From NCBI RefSeq assembly GCF_000016165.1, contig NC_009253.1, forward strand, positions 2,824,332 through 2,888,331: a DNA stretch of 64,000 nt. Reading direction: 5' to 3'. The notes under the pieces were generated by a model. It searched no databases. It was given only the letters and a program-made list of their open reading frames with translations, and had not been told where the DNA came from. Position 1 is the stretch's first letter; every line of letters starts with the position of its first letter. This stretch comes from Desulforamulus reducens MI-1 (GTDB lineage: Bacteria > Bacillota > Desulfotomaculia > Desulfotomaculales > Desulfotomaculaceae). The translations under genes were made by a program, and so were the position numbers. Below are positions 24,905 through 32,871 of the stretch, one piece after another.

Positions 24905-24954
24905 ACGGACTTCTAATCCGTAGGTCAGGGGTTCGAATCCCTTCTGGGACGCCA
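24905..24954 (+). other. Prophage attachment site: 3' half of a tRNA-Arg(TCT) gene
   Basis: Bases 24905-24921 form a five-base anticodon stem with loop CTTCTAA (anticodon TCT at 24912-24914). Next come AGGTC, a T-arm with the TTCGAAT loop, the 3' acceptor strand CTGGGAC, a discriminator G and encoded CCA ending at 24954. The 5' half (expected GTCCCAG acceptor strand) is absent upstream, where integrase-proximal phage DNA lies. This is the chromosomal remnant left after integration. The restored tRNA should lie at the other prophage end, outside the window. Confidence 0.9.
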
Positions 24955-24966
24955 GTAAAATCAAGC

Positions 24967-25003
24967 ACTCCGAGGTTTTTAAAGCCTCGGAGTTTTATTT
25001 TTT
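24967..25003 (+). terminator. Rho-independent terminator of the original tRNA-Arg transcript
   Basis: ACTCCGAGG, a nine-base loop, CCTCGGAGT and TTTATTTTTT. It lies 12 bases after the CCA end, so it is probably the native tRNA terminator. Confidence 0.85.
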
Positions 25004-25009
25004 GCAAAC

Positions 25010-25369
25010 CATTTGCAAACGTTAAATTATTTACATTATATTTATTATGGATATTTTTTCTTATTTATTAAATAAACCATCTTCTATATTCTGCCAACCA
25101 TACTACTAACACCCCCTATCTCTCTTATTCTTTTCCCCCTCTCCACCCCTTGGTTTACAAGCCATCCCCCATAACTTTTATTCACTGTTCAATTAACCAA
25201 CGTCCATAATAGCGAATCAACTAACGAATGAATAAATCTTAATTAAACAATGAAACGAATAAAAAACAAACAAAAAATAAATAAATAAACCAGGGGAACA
25301 ACGGGGGCACAGATTCCGAACCTTAAAACGAACAAAAATATAGCCCGTATCTAACGGGCATAACGGACA
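25010..25369. other. AT-rich intergenic stretch without a gene
   Basis: No convincing frame or RNA gene is seen. The sequence is very A/T-rich, with a pyrimidine-rich block around 25080-25150 and an A-rich block around 25230-25300. It separates the prophage attachment site from a SprT-like gene. Confidence 0.5.
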
Positions 25370-25939
25370 TTACTCAAATATTTTAAATTCTTCCCCACAC
25401 CTCTTACACTTAGCCTCCAGAGGAAACGGAGTACGAATCACCAGGGTCTTATTCTGCTCATCCCTGCAGCCACACACATACCGGTAGGAGTGGTTCTTTA
25501 CATTGCCTTCCGGCATCTTAATTGGGCAATTAGTACCCTGCACTAGTACGCCTAACTCCTCAGCCTTAGCTTTAAAATCTTTGTTGTGCCAGTTCTTAGG
25601 CTTTTTCTCACCGGTGTATAAGCATTCGTCTTGCCACTGGTGGATCATCTCATGCTTCAGGACTTCACATATGGCCTCTTCTTGATCCTCATTAAGATTG
25701 ATAAGTTCTATATTAAACCGGATATGGTTTTCCAGCCTCAGCCGGTTCTTGCCTGCTGTATAAGTAGCCAGTGTCTTAGTATTCATTTTCTCAAAAGAGA
25801 TTAGAGGAAAAGATAATTCGCCCTCAAAATACTCCTGGTTAAAGTCTTGGTGTTTTTCATAGAGCATTGCAATAACTTTATCATCACTAGTTAGCAGAGT
25901 TTTTAGTGCTTCCTTGGCTTGCAGTTGCACGTCAGCCAT
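25370..25939 (-). CDS. SprT-like zinc metalloprotease-type protein
   Basis: 189 residues. The active-site motif HEMIHQW (H96, E97, H100) matches the SprT HExxH zinc site, and a C-terminal zinc ribbon uses 'YVCGCRDE' and 'CKRCGEEF'. SprT/Spartan-like proteins are linked to DNA-protein crosslink repair, and similar genes occur on phages and integrative elements. It probably forms a unit with the small membrane protein gene upstream, 12 bases away. Confidence 0.88.
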   Translation of the reverse strand: MADVQLQAKEALKTLLTSDDKVIAMLYEKHQDFNQEYFEGELSFPLISFEKMNTKTLATYTAGKNRLRLENHIRFNIELINLNEDQEEAICEVLKHEMIHQWQDECLYTGEKKPKNWHNKDFKAKAEELGVLVQGTNCPIKMPEGNVKNHSYRYVCGCRDEQNKTLVIRTPFPLEAKCKRCGEEFKIFE

Positions 25940-25951
25940 TTATAACCCTCC

Positions 25952-26191
25952 TTATATCCCCGGAACAATAAACTCAATCAGCTTAATACAGTGCTCAATC
26001 AACTTCATTAAAAGATTCATCACATAACAGAACTTCTCATAAACTTCCGAGTTAAAAAACATATTCAAAGCCGCCACCCAAAGACATATTTTAATTATTC
26101 GAGCTACAAAATTATCAAAGGTCTTAGTTAGGTAGTAAAAGATAGTACCTACAGAAAACAAAACCACAATTTTAGAGAAAAATACTGCCAT
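25952..26191 (-). CDS. Small membrane protein
   Basis: 79 residues with at least two hydrophobic segments (FFSKIVVLFSVGTIFYYLT and 'RIIKICLWVAALNMFF') and an amphipathic end (MKLIEHCIKLIEFIVPG). Family not recognised. It is followed by the SprT-like gene and preceded by the truncated end of another gene cut by an IS, so the cluster is likely the rest of a mobile element. Confidence 0.6.
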   Translation of the reverse strand: MAVFFSKIVVLFSVGTIFYYLTKTFDNFVARIIKICLWVAALNMFFNSEVYEKFCYVMNLLMKLIEHCIKLIEFIVPGI

Positions 26192-26203
26192 ACTATCCCA
26201 CCC

Positions 26204-26280
26204 CTAGAAAAGGGTAAATCCAAGAGGTTTCAGGATGCCATTAACCATATCGTAGATACTGCCGGAAGCTTTGAATAAAA
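26204..26280 (-). pseudogene. 3' end of a gene truncated by the IS1380 element
   Basis: The minus strand is open into the IS boundary and reads FKASGSIYDMVNGILKPLGF before a TAG at 26204-26206. It is followed 12 bases later by the small membrane protein gene in the same direction. The upstream part is missing beyond the IS, so this is a broken gene of unknown function. Confidence 0.5.
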
Positions 26281-27974
26281 CCTGAATCCGTAAAGTAATT
26301 TTCTGTCTCACCCCATAATTTATAGGGAAATGAAGGAATATGTAGAAATATACATCTAATCGATATTTCTAATCTTCACCTCAGGGGTGCAACATGAAAA
26401 AGATAAGAAACAAGAAAATCAAAACCAAAAACAGAGACGATGATAGGCTCACTATCTTTGAAATTGAACAAGGTGACGAAGAGCTAACCACCCATTCGGG
26501 CTTAGCTCTTATTGGAGCCTTACTGACTAATACCAAGATAAAAACACGACTGAACAATACAATGTCTGCTGAACAAAAGAAACCCCATATTTCTAATGGA
26601 AGTGTTGGTATTGCCTACATTGGCTTGTTATGCCAAGGCAAGAGTGATTTTGACCACATTGAACCCTTTCGAGAAGATAATTTCTTTGCAATCTCGTTAA
26701 ACATCAAAGAGACACCGTCAAGCCCAACCCTTCGCCAACGATTAGATATGGTTGCTAAAGATAAGCAATGGAATAATATCCTGTTGGAAGAATCTGCGGG
26801 GCTAATCAAAAAAACAAATGCACCACTAACCCCAGCGTACCTGTGTAAAGAAAATAGAGCTTATCTTCCACTAGATATTGATGTGTCTCCCTTTGATAAC
26901 TCCAACACCAAAAAAGAAGGGGTCTCCCGCACCTACAAAGGCACCGATGGTTACGCTCCCATCTTTGCATATCTAGCAAAGGAAGGTTATTGCGTAAATA
27001 CTGAGCTACGCCAAGGGAGTGAACATTGCCAAAAGAACACCTCAGAATTCGTTGCTGAAAGCATTCGCTATGCCCGAAAAATTACCCAGTTGCCTTTGCT
27101 TTTAAGGATGGACTCAGGCAATGACAGCGCTAGTAATATTGAAATTTGCTTAAATGATGATACTAAGGCTGATTTCATTATTAAGCGAAACCTTCGCAAA
27201 GAAACCCCTGAAGGGTGGCTACTATTGGCAAAGAACAATAAAGATATTTACTGCCAGGAACGTGAAGGTAAAAAAGTCTACTATGGTTCCATGATGAAAT
27301 ACAAAAAGGAGCTGAAAAGAGAAATCAGGGTAGTTTACAAAATTACCGAAAGAACCTTTGGTAAAGATGGCCAGATATTTCTCGTACCCCAGGTGGAGGC
27401 AGAAACCTATTGGACCTCATTGCCAGACCCTCCACATGTAATCGAAAGACTATACCACGAACATGGCACCAGTGAGCAGTTTCACAGCGAACTTAAGACA
27501 GACCTGGATTTAGAAAGACTGCCCTCTGGCAAATTTGACACTAACAACCTAATACTACATTTTGGAGTAGTGGCCTACAATCTGTTGCGCATGATAGGAC
27601 AATCAACAACTAGAATGCAGCATGTGCCCTTGCGAAAGCAGGCAGAACGCCGTAGGATTAGGACGGTGATTCAGAACTTAATCACGTTGGCATCACGGTT
27701 AGTTTCACATGCAAGAAAGAAGAAATTACGATTTGGAAAGCACAGTCCCTGGTTTGAAACATTTAAACAAGCTTACTCTGTGTGTTTAGCAAGATAGAAA
27801 TATCCACAGAACGATAAAACTTTGCACTAAAAGAAGTGATTGTTTGTTGTTGCCAAATTTAGCCCTAATACGTTTAAGTGAATTATTGAATTGTTGTATC
27901 GCAAGACGGCAATACAAAATTTCCCATAAATACTGAGGGATATGGTTACTAAATGGGTTACTCACGGATTCAGG
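26281..27974 (+). mobile_element. IS1380-family insertion sequence (copy type 1)
   Basis: A 1694-bp element bounded by inverted ends CCTGAATCCGTAAAGTAA (26281-26298) and the complement of CCTGAATCCGTGAGTAA (27958-27974). It holds one transposase gene. No matching target duplication is visible at the flanks (AAAA left, TATT right), so the flanking DNA was probably rearranged or deleted after insertion. The left end cuts a minus-strand gene. Confidence 0.85.
26394..27797 (+). CDS. IS1380-family DDE transposase
   Basis: 467 residues, full family length. Characteristic segments include 'AYLPLDIDVSPFDNSNTKKE' (first Asp), 'DGYAPIFAYLAKEGYCVNTE', 'LPLLLRMDSGNDSASN' (second Asp) and 'HGTSEQFHSELKTDLDLERL' with the final Glu. 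The frame is intact, so the element may still be active. It lies between clear terminal inverted repeats. Confidence 0.92.
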   Translation: MKKIRNKKIKTKNRDDDRLTIFEIEQGDEELTTHSGLALIGALLTNTKIKTRLNNTMSAEQKKPHISNGSVGIAYIGLLCQGKSDFDHIEPFREDNFFAISLNIKETPSSPTLRQRLDMVAKDKQWNNILLEESAGLIKKTNAPLTPAYLCKENRAYLPLDIDVSPFDNSNTKKEGVSRTYKGTDGYAPIFAYLAKEGYCVNTELRQGSEHCQKNTSEFVAESIRYARKITQLPLLLRMDSGNDSASNIEICLNDDTKADFIIKRNLRKETPEGWLLLAKNNKDIYCQEREGKKVYYGSMMKYKKELKREIRVVYKITERTFGKDGQIFLVPQVEAETYWTSLPDPPHVIERLYHEHGTSEQFHSELKTDLDLERLPSGKFDTNNLILHFGVVAYNLLRMIGQSTTRMQHVPLRKQAERRRIRTVIQNLITLASRLVSHARKKKLRFGKHSPWFETFKQAYSVCLAR

Positions 27975-28059
27975 TATTACATATATATAAGGTTAACAAC
28001 CAACATAACTATGTTGTGAAATTTATGAAATATTTAAGACTAATTACTCATAATAAATA

Positions 28060-28086
28060 AACCCCTGGATCACTCGTCCAGGGGTT
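28060..28086 (-). terminator. Terminator hairpin containing the XRE stop codon
   Basis: AACCCCTGGA and TCCAGGGGTT enclose a seven-base loop. On the minus strand they are followed by TATTTATT. The TGA stop of the XRE fusion (28070-28072) is in the loop, so termination and the end of translation coincide. Confidence 0.7.
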
Positions 28087-28417
28087 CCCATATATCGTCT
28101 GGTCTTATATTTATTTTTTTAGCAATCTTTAACATTGTACTACCGTGAATATCGTCATAATGTTGGTTGCATATTTTTGATAGACTACTTGGAGTTATTC
28201 CTATTTCCTTTGCAAGTTGATCCAAAGTGTAACCGGCTTCCATTATTTTAGCCTTCAAGTGAATTTTAAATTTTATTTTCTTTACCATATATTCAAATAC
28301 TGCGGCACGAGCTTGTTCACGAGTTAGAAAACGTTGTCCATTGAGCCACTCGTACTTCATTTTTCCCCAGAAAGCTTCCATTGGGGCATTATCCCAGCAG
28401 TTTCCTTTCCGGGACAT
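28070..28417 (-). CDS. Chimeric ORF: IS3 transposase C-terminal fragment fused to an XRE regulator
   Basis: 115 residues. The first 43 (MSRKGNCWDNAPMEAFWGKM, then 'QRFLTREQARAAVFEY') are the end of an IS3-family OrfB integrase. From Met 44 (28288) the sequence changes to a stand-alone HTH protein (LKAKIMEAGYTLDQLAKEIG, then 'ITPSSLSKICNQ', 'STMLKIAKKINI'). The XRE part is probably the original gene, starting at ATG 28288. The fused frame is open throughout. Whether the fusion or only the 72-residue XRE protein is made cannot be told. Confidence 0.75.
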   Translation of the reverse strand: MSRKGNCWDNAPMEAFWGKMKYEWLNGQRFLTREQARAAVFEYMVKKIKFKIHLKAKIMEAGYTLDQLAKEIGITPSSLSKICNQHYDDIHGSTMLKIAKKINIRPDDIWEPLDE

Positions 28418-28493
28418 GCTGTAAATAAAACCGCGCTTCTTAAGGTAATTTTGATAGTCGTTTGAACAATATTGGCTACCACGTCAGAGTGAA

Positions 28494-28727
28494 TTAACAT
28501 CCCTGGGGCATGTCTATACCGTTTACAGGCACTATCCAGAGCGTTGATAACAAGCTCCTTCGTATTCTATCACTCATTGAGAGCCCAACTATTTTTTGAC
28601 CACATAAATCCATCACCCCAGCTATATAAAGCCAGCCTTCTTCTGTCCATAGATAGGTTATGTCGCTGACCGTTTTCATATTGGGTTTTTCTGCTGAAAA
28701 CTGACGGTTTAAAATATTCTCCGCCAC
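28494..28727 (-). pseudogene. IS3 transposase OrfB fragment
   Basis: Shows 'KTVSDITYLWTEEGWLYIAG' and 'DLCGQKIVGLSMSDR', the first part of the rve integrase core. After that it leaves the proper frame. The expected 'HSD' motif appears in another frame near 28490. Only part of the catalytic core remains. Confidence 0.8.
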
Positions 28728-28936
28728 TGGCAGGTGATGGTTTGAATTTGTTCCGGACTTAATTTCCCACTACCTGGGAAGGGAACTTCAGGCTTCTCAC
28801 AAAATTTTTTTAACCAACCATGTAGCGTGTTAGTGTTTACACCTAACTCTTTTGCAACCGAGGCTATGGAATCTTCAGAGGATTCCACCCGTTTAATGGC
28901 TTCCATTTTGAATTCTGAACTATATTGCTTTGCCAT
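28709..28936 (-). pseudogene. IS3 transposase OrfA fragment
   Basis: 75 residues. 'SIASVAKELGVNTNTLHGWL' is the OrfA helix-turn-helix. The frame then runs through 'FPGSGKLSPEQIQT' and ends abnormally in joined OrfB sequence. AGGGGT precedes the ATG. Confidence 0.8.
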
Positions 28937-29061
28937 CTTTTATGACCCCTTTCAACTTCTATTATACTTGTGTTTCTAATGTCCATCAAAAGGGGTACGG
29001 GACAATCTTACTATGGGGCAAGCAAATAATAAGTCGTTACCAAAGCCATAGTCATAGACAG

Positions 29062-29094
29062 AATAACTAACCACTTTTGTGGTTAGTTATTTTT
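29062..29094 (+). terminator. Strong hairpin terminator
   Basis: AATAACTAACCAC and its exact complement enclose TTTT, followed by TTTTAC on the plus strand. No intact gene precedes it. It resembles the hairpin at 29370-29408. Confidence 0.7.
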
Positions 29095-29211
29095 ACATAT
29101 AGGTTTTTCTTAACGAGTTAATAAGATAGTTAAAGAATTTGTTTATTCATTTGTAACAATTAATTAAAATCTCCATATTATGTACTATACTAAAGCGAAG
29201 GAGGATTACAC

Positions 29212-29331
29212 ATGGGATACTCACTTGGTGGATGCGGAGGCGGAGGATATTATGATCCTGCTTTTATTATCTTTCTAATTCTTATTCTACTACTGCTTGG
29301 TACACCATACCCTTGTACTAGAAATGAATAA
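29212..29331 (+). CDS. Small Gly-rich hydrophobic protein (YjcZ-like)
   Basis: 39 residues. ATG 29212 follows AAGGAGG at eight bases. A Gly-rich start (MGYSLGGCGGGGYYDPAF) is followed by one hydrophobic segment (IIFLILILLLLG) and a short end. This is the layout of the YjcZ/sporulation-associated small protein class in Bacillota. Its own terminator follows at 29370. Similar tiny proteins are spore-associated, but the match is by pattern only. Confidence 0.65.
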   Translation: MGYSLGGCGGGGYYDPAFIIFLILILLLLGTPYPCTRNE

Positions 29332-29369
29332 TACAATTGGCCGCCATAGCCAATATACGTAGCTTGTAT

Positions 29370-29408
29370 CAATAATAGCTAACCATTTGTTGTGGTTAGC
29401 TATTATTG
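29370..29408 (+). terminator. Strong hairpin after the small Gly-rich protein gene
   Basis: Perfect 16-base arms (CAATAATAGCTAACCA and its complement) with a seven-base loop. It follows the small gene by about 40 bases and covers the start of the permease remnant. Confidence 0.7.
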
Positions 29409-29410
29409 TT

Positions 29411-29590
29411 CACAGTTTCAGCCTGACCGTTGGTATGGCAGAAGTCACTGCAGTGGGACTCTACATAAAATTTTGGTTTCCCGATCTGCCACAGTGGATA
29501 CCAGGCATAGTGGCAATTATTATCATTGGAGCAGCCAACCTTGTGTCAATAAAATTCTATGGCGAATTCAAGTTTTGGTTTGGTTCTTCC
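29411..29590 (+). pseudogene. Fragment of an APC-family amino acid permease
   Basis: Within a longer frame, residues reading GMAEVTAVGLYIKFWFPDLP, then 'QWIPGIVAIIIIGAANLVSI' and 'KFYGEFKFWF', match an internal part of amino acid permeases (about two membrane segments). Both ends of the gene are missing. The frame runs on into unrelated sequence across a hairpin. Confidence 0.75.
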
Positions 29591-29624
29591 CCGATGGATG
29601 CTGTAGGCAGACACCATTCTACCT

Positions 29625-29669
29625 GCAAACTAAAAACGAGAGGGATAACCCCTCTCGTTTTTAGTTTGC
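29625..29669 (+). terminator. Very stable hairpin with 20-base arms
   Basis: Bases 29625-29644 and 29650-29669 are exact complements around a five-base loop (ATAAC). The arms contain A-run and T-run parts, so it could terminate in both directions. It lies between two decayed genes. Confidence 0.7.
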
Positions 29670-29750
29670 TTAAGGTTACTTCCTGGCTATCCATTACTAG
29701 AGGCTCGATTAAATACTACTTCTTCAGGAATTGCTCCGTTTAAAACAACA

Positions 29751-30044
29751 ATGTCCCCTGAATCCCATTTTATACGTGCTTTATGTTGGTTTCATCGTGT
29801 TGGTCTTATAGACCCTACGGTTCGAACATTTGTAAGTGATATAAGTGCACCATTGACACCTGAGATGCGGATTGCTTTAAGTGAACTCCTTTAAATGCGT
29901 TGGGAGGAAGCCTAATTAGAAGTTACACCTGAAGATTGGTTAGAATATCAGCGTCTATGTTCTGTGGATTCGCCTGATTTTATCCTTAATGTTCCTGATT
30001 ATTACGCTTTTTTTACATACTCTTTATTTTATGGCAAAGTATAA
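29751..30044 (+). pseudogene. Remnant of a class I SAM-dependent methyltransferase C terminus
   Basis: One frame reads SPESHFIRALCWFHRVGLID, then 'FVSDISAPLTPEMRIALSEL', a TAA stop, 'MRWEEA', a second TAA, then 'EVTPEDWLEYQRLCSVDSPD' and 'YYAFFTYSLFYGKV'. The pieces fit one continuous C-terminal region once the two stops (near 29892 and 29913) are ignored. The catalytic N-terminal part is absent. The family call is by recall of the pattern. Confidence 0.6.
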
Positions 30045-30086
30045 GTCCATTGTCGAGACATTTCACTTCTTTTTATTGCCAAATCT

Positions 30087-30620
30087 TCAATCTTTTAAAA
30101 GCTTCATAATACTTGAAGGGGACTTTTTAAAAAGAACTATATAGATTTTACTGATGGATGCGTCTGTATCTAGAAACTGTTTCACTTCCTTAACAGCAAT
30201 ATTGACAGCCCTTTCCAAAGGGAATCTATATATCCCTGCACTAATTAAGGGAAAAGCTATCGTTTTTATTTCATTCTTTACTGCAAGGTTTAAAGAATTT
30301 CGATAACAATTAGTTAAAAGACTTTCCTCATTATTTTGTCCACCACGCCAGATTGGACCCGGTGTATGGATAACCCATCTTGCAGGTAGATTATATCCAG
30401 CAGTTATTTTTGCTTCACCTGTAGGACAACCATTTAGTTTGCGGCACTCTTCAAGCAGAGCTGGCCCAGCTGCAAGGTGGATTGCACCATCTACCCCTCC
30501 ACCACCAAGTAAGGAGGTATTCGCTGCATTGACTATGGCATCAACTTTTAGTTTTGTAATATCACCTTCAATTAAGCTAATCCTATCCGTTACCTTTGTC
30601 TCTTCGTAAGTATTTATCAC
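30087..30620 (-). CDS. Macrodomain protein (O-acetyl-ADP-ribose deacetylase type)
   Basis: 177 residues, the usual length. The ADP-ribose site is intact: '[20 protein letters not shown]', '[17 protein letters not shown]' and the later '[20 protein letters not shown]'. These proteins remove ADP-ribose or hydrolyse O-acetyl-ADP-ribose in the cytoplasm. It stands alone among decayed genes and its frame is intact. Confidence 0.93.
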   Translation of the reverse strand: MINTYEETKVTDRISLIEGDITKLKVDAIVNAANTSLLGGGGVDGAIHLAAGPALLEECRKLNGCPTGEAKITAGYNLPARWVIHTPGPIWRGGQNNEESLLTNCYRNSLNLAVKNEIKTIAFPLISAGIYRFPLERAVNIAVKEVKQFLDTDASISKIYIVLFKKSPSSIMKLLKD

Positions 30621-30946
30621 TTAGGTATCCCCCCTAAAAATGTTTAAGTTAATTGCAAGTATGTGTAAACCTATGTCATAAACGAATTTCCCTTTGTCCC
30701 CCAGGCTGTTCTATTATTTCATGGGTGAATTTAATTTTTTTAGATAAATCTCACAATATCTCCATCCTATGTGGAACATTGTTATTTAAAATGTTAAACT
30801 TATTTTATAGTTTTAGGAAAACCCATTCAAGCATCTTTAACGGGACTTCCCTATCACCCTTGTCCCTAAAAATGTAGAAACTGTTTAAAGAAGTTGGGTA
30901 AATAAATTGTTACAAAAACATTATCTTGTAAGTGAATGGAGCAGTA
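30621..30946. other. Intergenic stretch
   Basis: AT-rich, 326 bases between the divergent macrodomain and DUF2238 genes. On the minus strand a short frame around 30800-30870 (FRDKGDREVPLKMLEWVFLK) may be a gene remnant, but it is too short to assign. No clear promoter was picked. Confidence 0.35.
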
Positions 30947-31562
30947 ATGAACAACAAAAAGTATCACATGATATTAATAGTAATCTATTTTATTTTTTTT
31001 ATTTGGTCAGTTATACAGCCTTATGATTTTTTTACATGGTTTTTAGAAGTCTCTCCTGCCGTTATTGGGTTAGGGATTCTTCTTATTACCTATCAGAAGT
31101 TTAAATTCACCAATTTCACCTATAATTTAATTTTGTTACATTCAATTATTTTAATGATTGGGGGCCATTACACTTATGCAGAAGTACCTCTATTTAACTG
31201 GTTGAAAGATGTCTTTGATCTAAACCGTAATTATTATGATCGGCTTGGTCATTATGCCCAGGGGTTTATTCCTGCAATAATAGCAAGAGAGATATTGTTT
31301 AGAAAATCCATAATAAAAAATGGACACTGGATGTTTTTTATTATTACTTGCATCTGTTTAGCAATCAGTGCCTCCTATGAATTACTTGAGTTTGGGGTTG
31401 CAATGTTAACGGTTGAAAGTGCCGAAGCCTTCCTCGGGACACAAGGAGATGTTTGGGATTACACAGTGGGATATGCTATTTGCATTGGTAGGCGCCATTT
31501 CCTCACTCCTATTATTAAGTGGCTATCATAATAAGGCACTCAATAATATAAAGTATGATTAA
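30947..31562 (+). pseudogene. DUF2238 (YjdF-like) membrane protein, frameshifted near the C terminus
   Basis: ATG 30947 (GGAG upstream) opens a multi-pass membrane protein with 'MILIVIYFIFFIWSVIQPYD', 'LILLHSIILMIGGHYTYAEV', 'YDRLGHYAQGFIPAIIAREI' and 'ISASYELLEFGVAML', the DUF2238 pattern. After 'AFLGTQGDVWD' one extra T at 31459-31460 shifts the frame, which then ends at 31531. The correct frame (TQWDMLFALVGAISSLLLLS) continues to TAA 31562. A recent mutation or a sequencing error could explain it. Confidence 0.8.
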
Positions 31563-31607
31563 ACCACCCAGTATGGAGAGAACTCCTCCAAACTGGGTGG
31601 TTTAATC
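31557..31607 (+). terminator. Terminator of the DUF2238 gene
   Basis: GATTAAACCACCCAGT and its exact complement ACTGGGTGGTTTAATC frame a 19-base loop that contains a small inner stem. The true stop (31562) is within the left arm, which supports 31562 as the original gene end. Confidence 0.75.
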
Positions 31608-31717
31608 ATTTAATATTTAATTCTGCTATAGCGAGAGTAATAAAGCGGTACAATTGTACTTACCCGAAAAGGCCCTCTCAGATCTTACAGGGTGCCTAGT
31701 TTTGTAAGCAAGGTTTT

Positions 31718-32866
31718 TTATACTTTAAACTGTTTTACTACTAATTCAAGTTGCTGAGCAATTTCAGATAATGACTGGGCAGTCGTATTCATTTGTTGAA
31801 TAGAAGCAGAAACTTGTTCATTACTGGCTGCAAGAGATTCTACGCCCTCCAATGTTAGTTTAAACCTATCGTTTACTGTTTGTACCATTTCGATATTTTT
31901 ATTTGTTTCTGTTTTAATATTATCAAGCACTTCCCCGGCTTCTCTGGTTAACAGTAGGCTCTGTTCGCATTCTAGACTAGTTATGGCAAGATTCTTGCTC
32001 GTACTTTCAATGCCTTCCTTAATATTATATACCATTCGGGCTATTTCCTTAGCGGATGTCCCACTATGATCTGCCAACTTTCGTACTTCTTCTGCCACAA
32101 CAGAAAAACCTTTACCCTGTTCGCCGGCCCTAGCTGCTTCGATGGCAGCATTTAGCGCTAACAGATTTGTTTGGTCGGCAATCCCTGTAATCACTTCTAT
32201 AATTTTTCCTACCTGTTCTGATAGGTTCGTAAGTTTGTTTACATCTTCGTTTATTACCGAGGCTAATTCAGAAATCTGTCTGTCCTTCTCAATTACTTTA
32301 TTTACTATTTGTACACCCTCCAAAGCTACATTTTTAGTAACTTGGGCTTCATTAACAGACTGTAATGTAATGTTATATCCATTTTCTGTTGCTGCTGCAA
32401 TTTCCGAACTGGTGCCAGCTAATTGCTGAATTGTGGAACTAATTTCTTCGTTAGCGTCCGCTATATGGTTACTGTAGTTAGCTAGTGTTCGTGTTGTGTC
32501 TTGAATATCATCTGTTAAACGAGCTAGTTTACTGGTCATTTCATTGATATTATCTGCTAACATCCCTATCTCATCATCCGACTTATAATGAACAACTGTA
32601 TTAAGGTCACCAGTGGCTATTTGCTTCATACTGTTAGCCATCAGCAGGATAGGATTGATTAGTTTCTTTTTTTGCATAACATAGAGCAAAGCAATCCCCA
32701 CAATAATAAATACCGACACACCGGTGGTATAGTACACAAATTTATTATTTACGGCTAGGCTGGCCTTTGAACTGCTGGTGTTCAGCAGCATTACAGTAGG
32801 CTGCCCGCTGATATCTTTCATTGCAGAAAAGGAATCATAATATTTTTCATTATTGTGGGCATAGGA
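31718..32866 (-). pseudogene. Methyl-accepting chemotaxis protein, C-terminal part (split by IS)
   Basis: The frame reads from the IS edge ([20 protein letters not shown]), then a membrane segment ([20 protein letters not shown]), a HAMP domain ('[16 protein letters not shown]') and a complete signalling domain whose hairpin tip is '[20 protein letters not shown]'. From ATG 32821 it could still give a 367-residue cytoplasmic product with one membrane segment. The sensor half lies at 34714-35384 beyond the IS. Confidence 0.9.
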
Positions 32867-32871
32867 TTGAA

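Larger units (their letters stand above)
28289..29004 (-). mobile_element. Decayed IS3-family (IS150-like) insertion sequence
   Basis: The right end starts TGTCCCGTACCCC at 29004 on the minus strand. OrfA (28709-28936, MAKQYSSEFKMEAIKRVESS) keeps its HTH but runs into lost sequence. OrfB is represented by 28494-28727 (SDITYLWTEEGWLYIAGVMD, with the first DDE Asp) and by the fragment at 28289-28417. The segment between OrfA and OrfB is largely deleted, and at least two frameshifts occur around 28440-28600. The element is inactive. Confidence 0.85.

Noticed and set aside
24798-25007. A 69-codon minus-strand frame containing GVPEGIRTPDLRIRSPL
   Set aside because: This is the well-known false protein produced by reading a tRNA gene on the opposite strand. 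It lies over the tRNA-Arg remnant.
26277-27978. Target duplication for the first IS1380 element
   Set aside because: The flanks are AAAA and TATT, and no repeat was found nearby.
29892-29915. Recoding of the two TAA stops in the methyltransferase remnant
   Set aside because: TAA is not recoded in Bacillota, and the catalytic part of the gene is missing.
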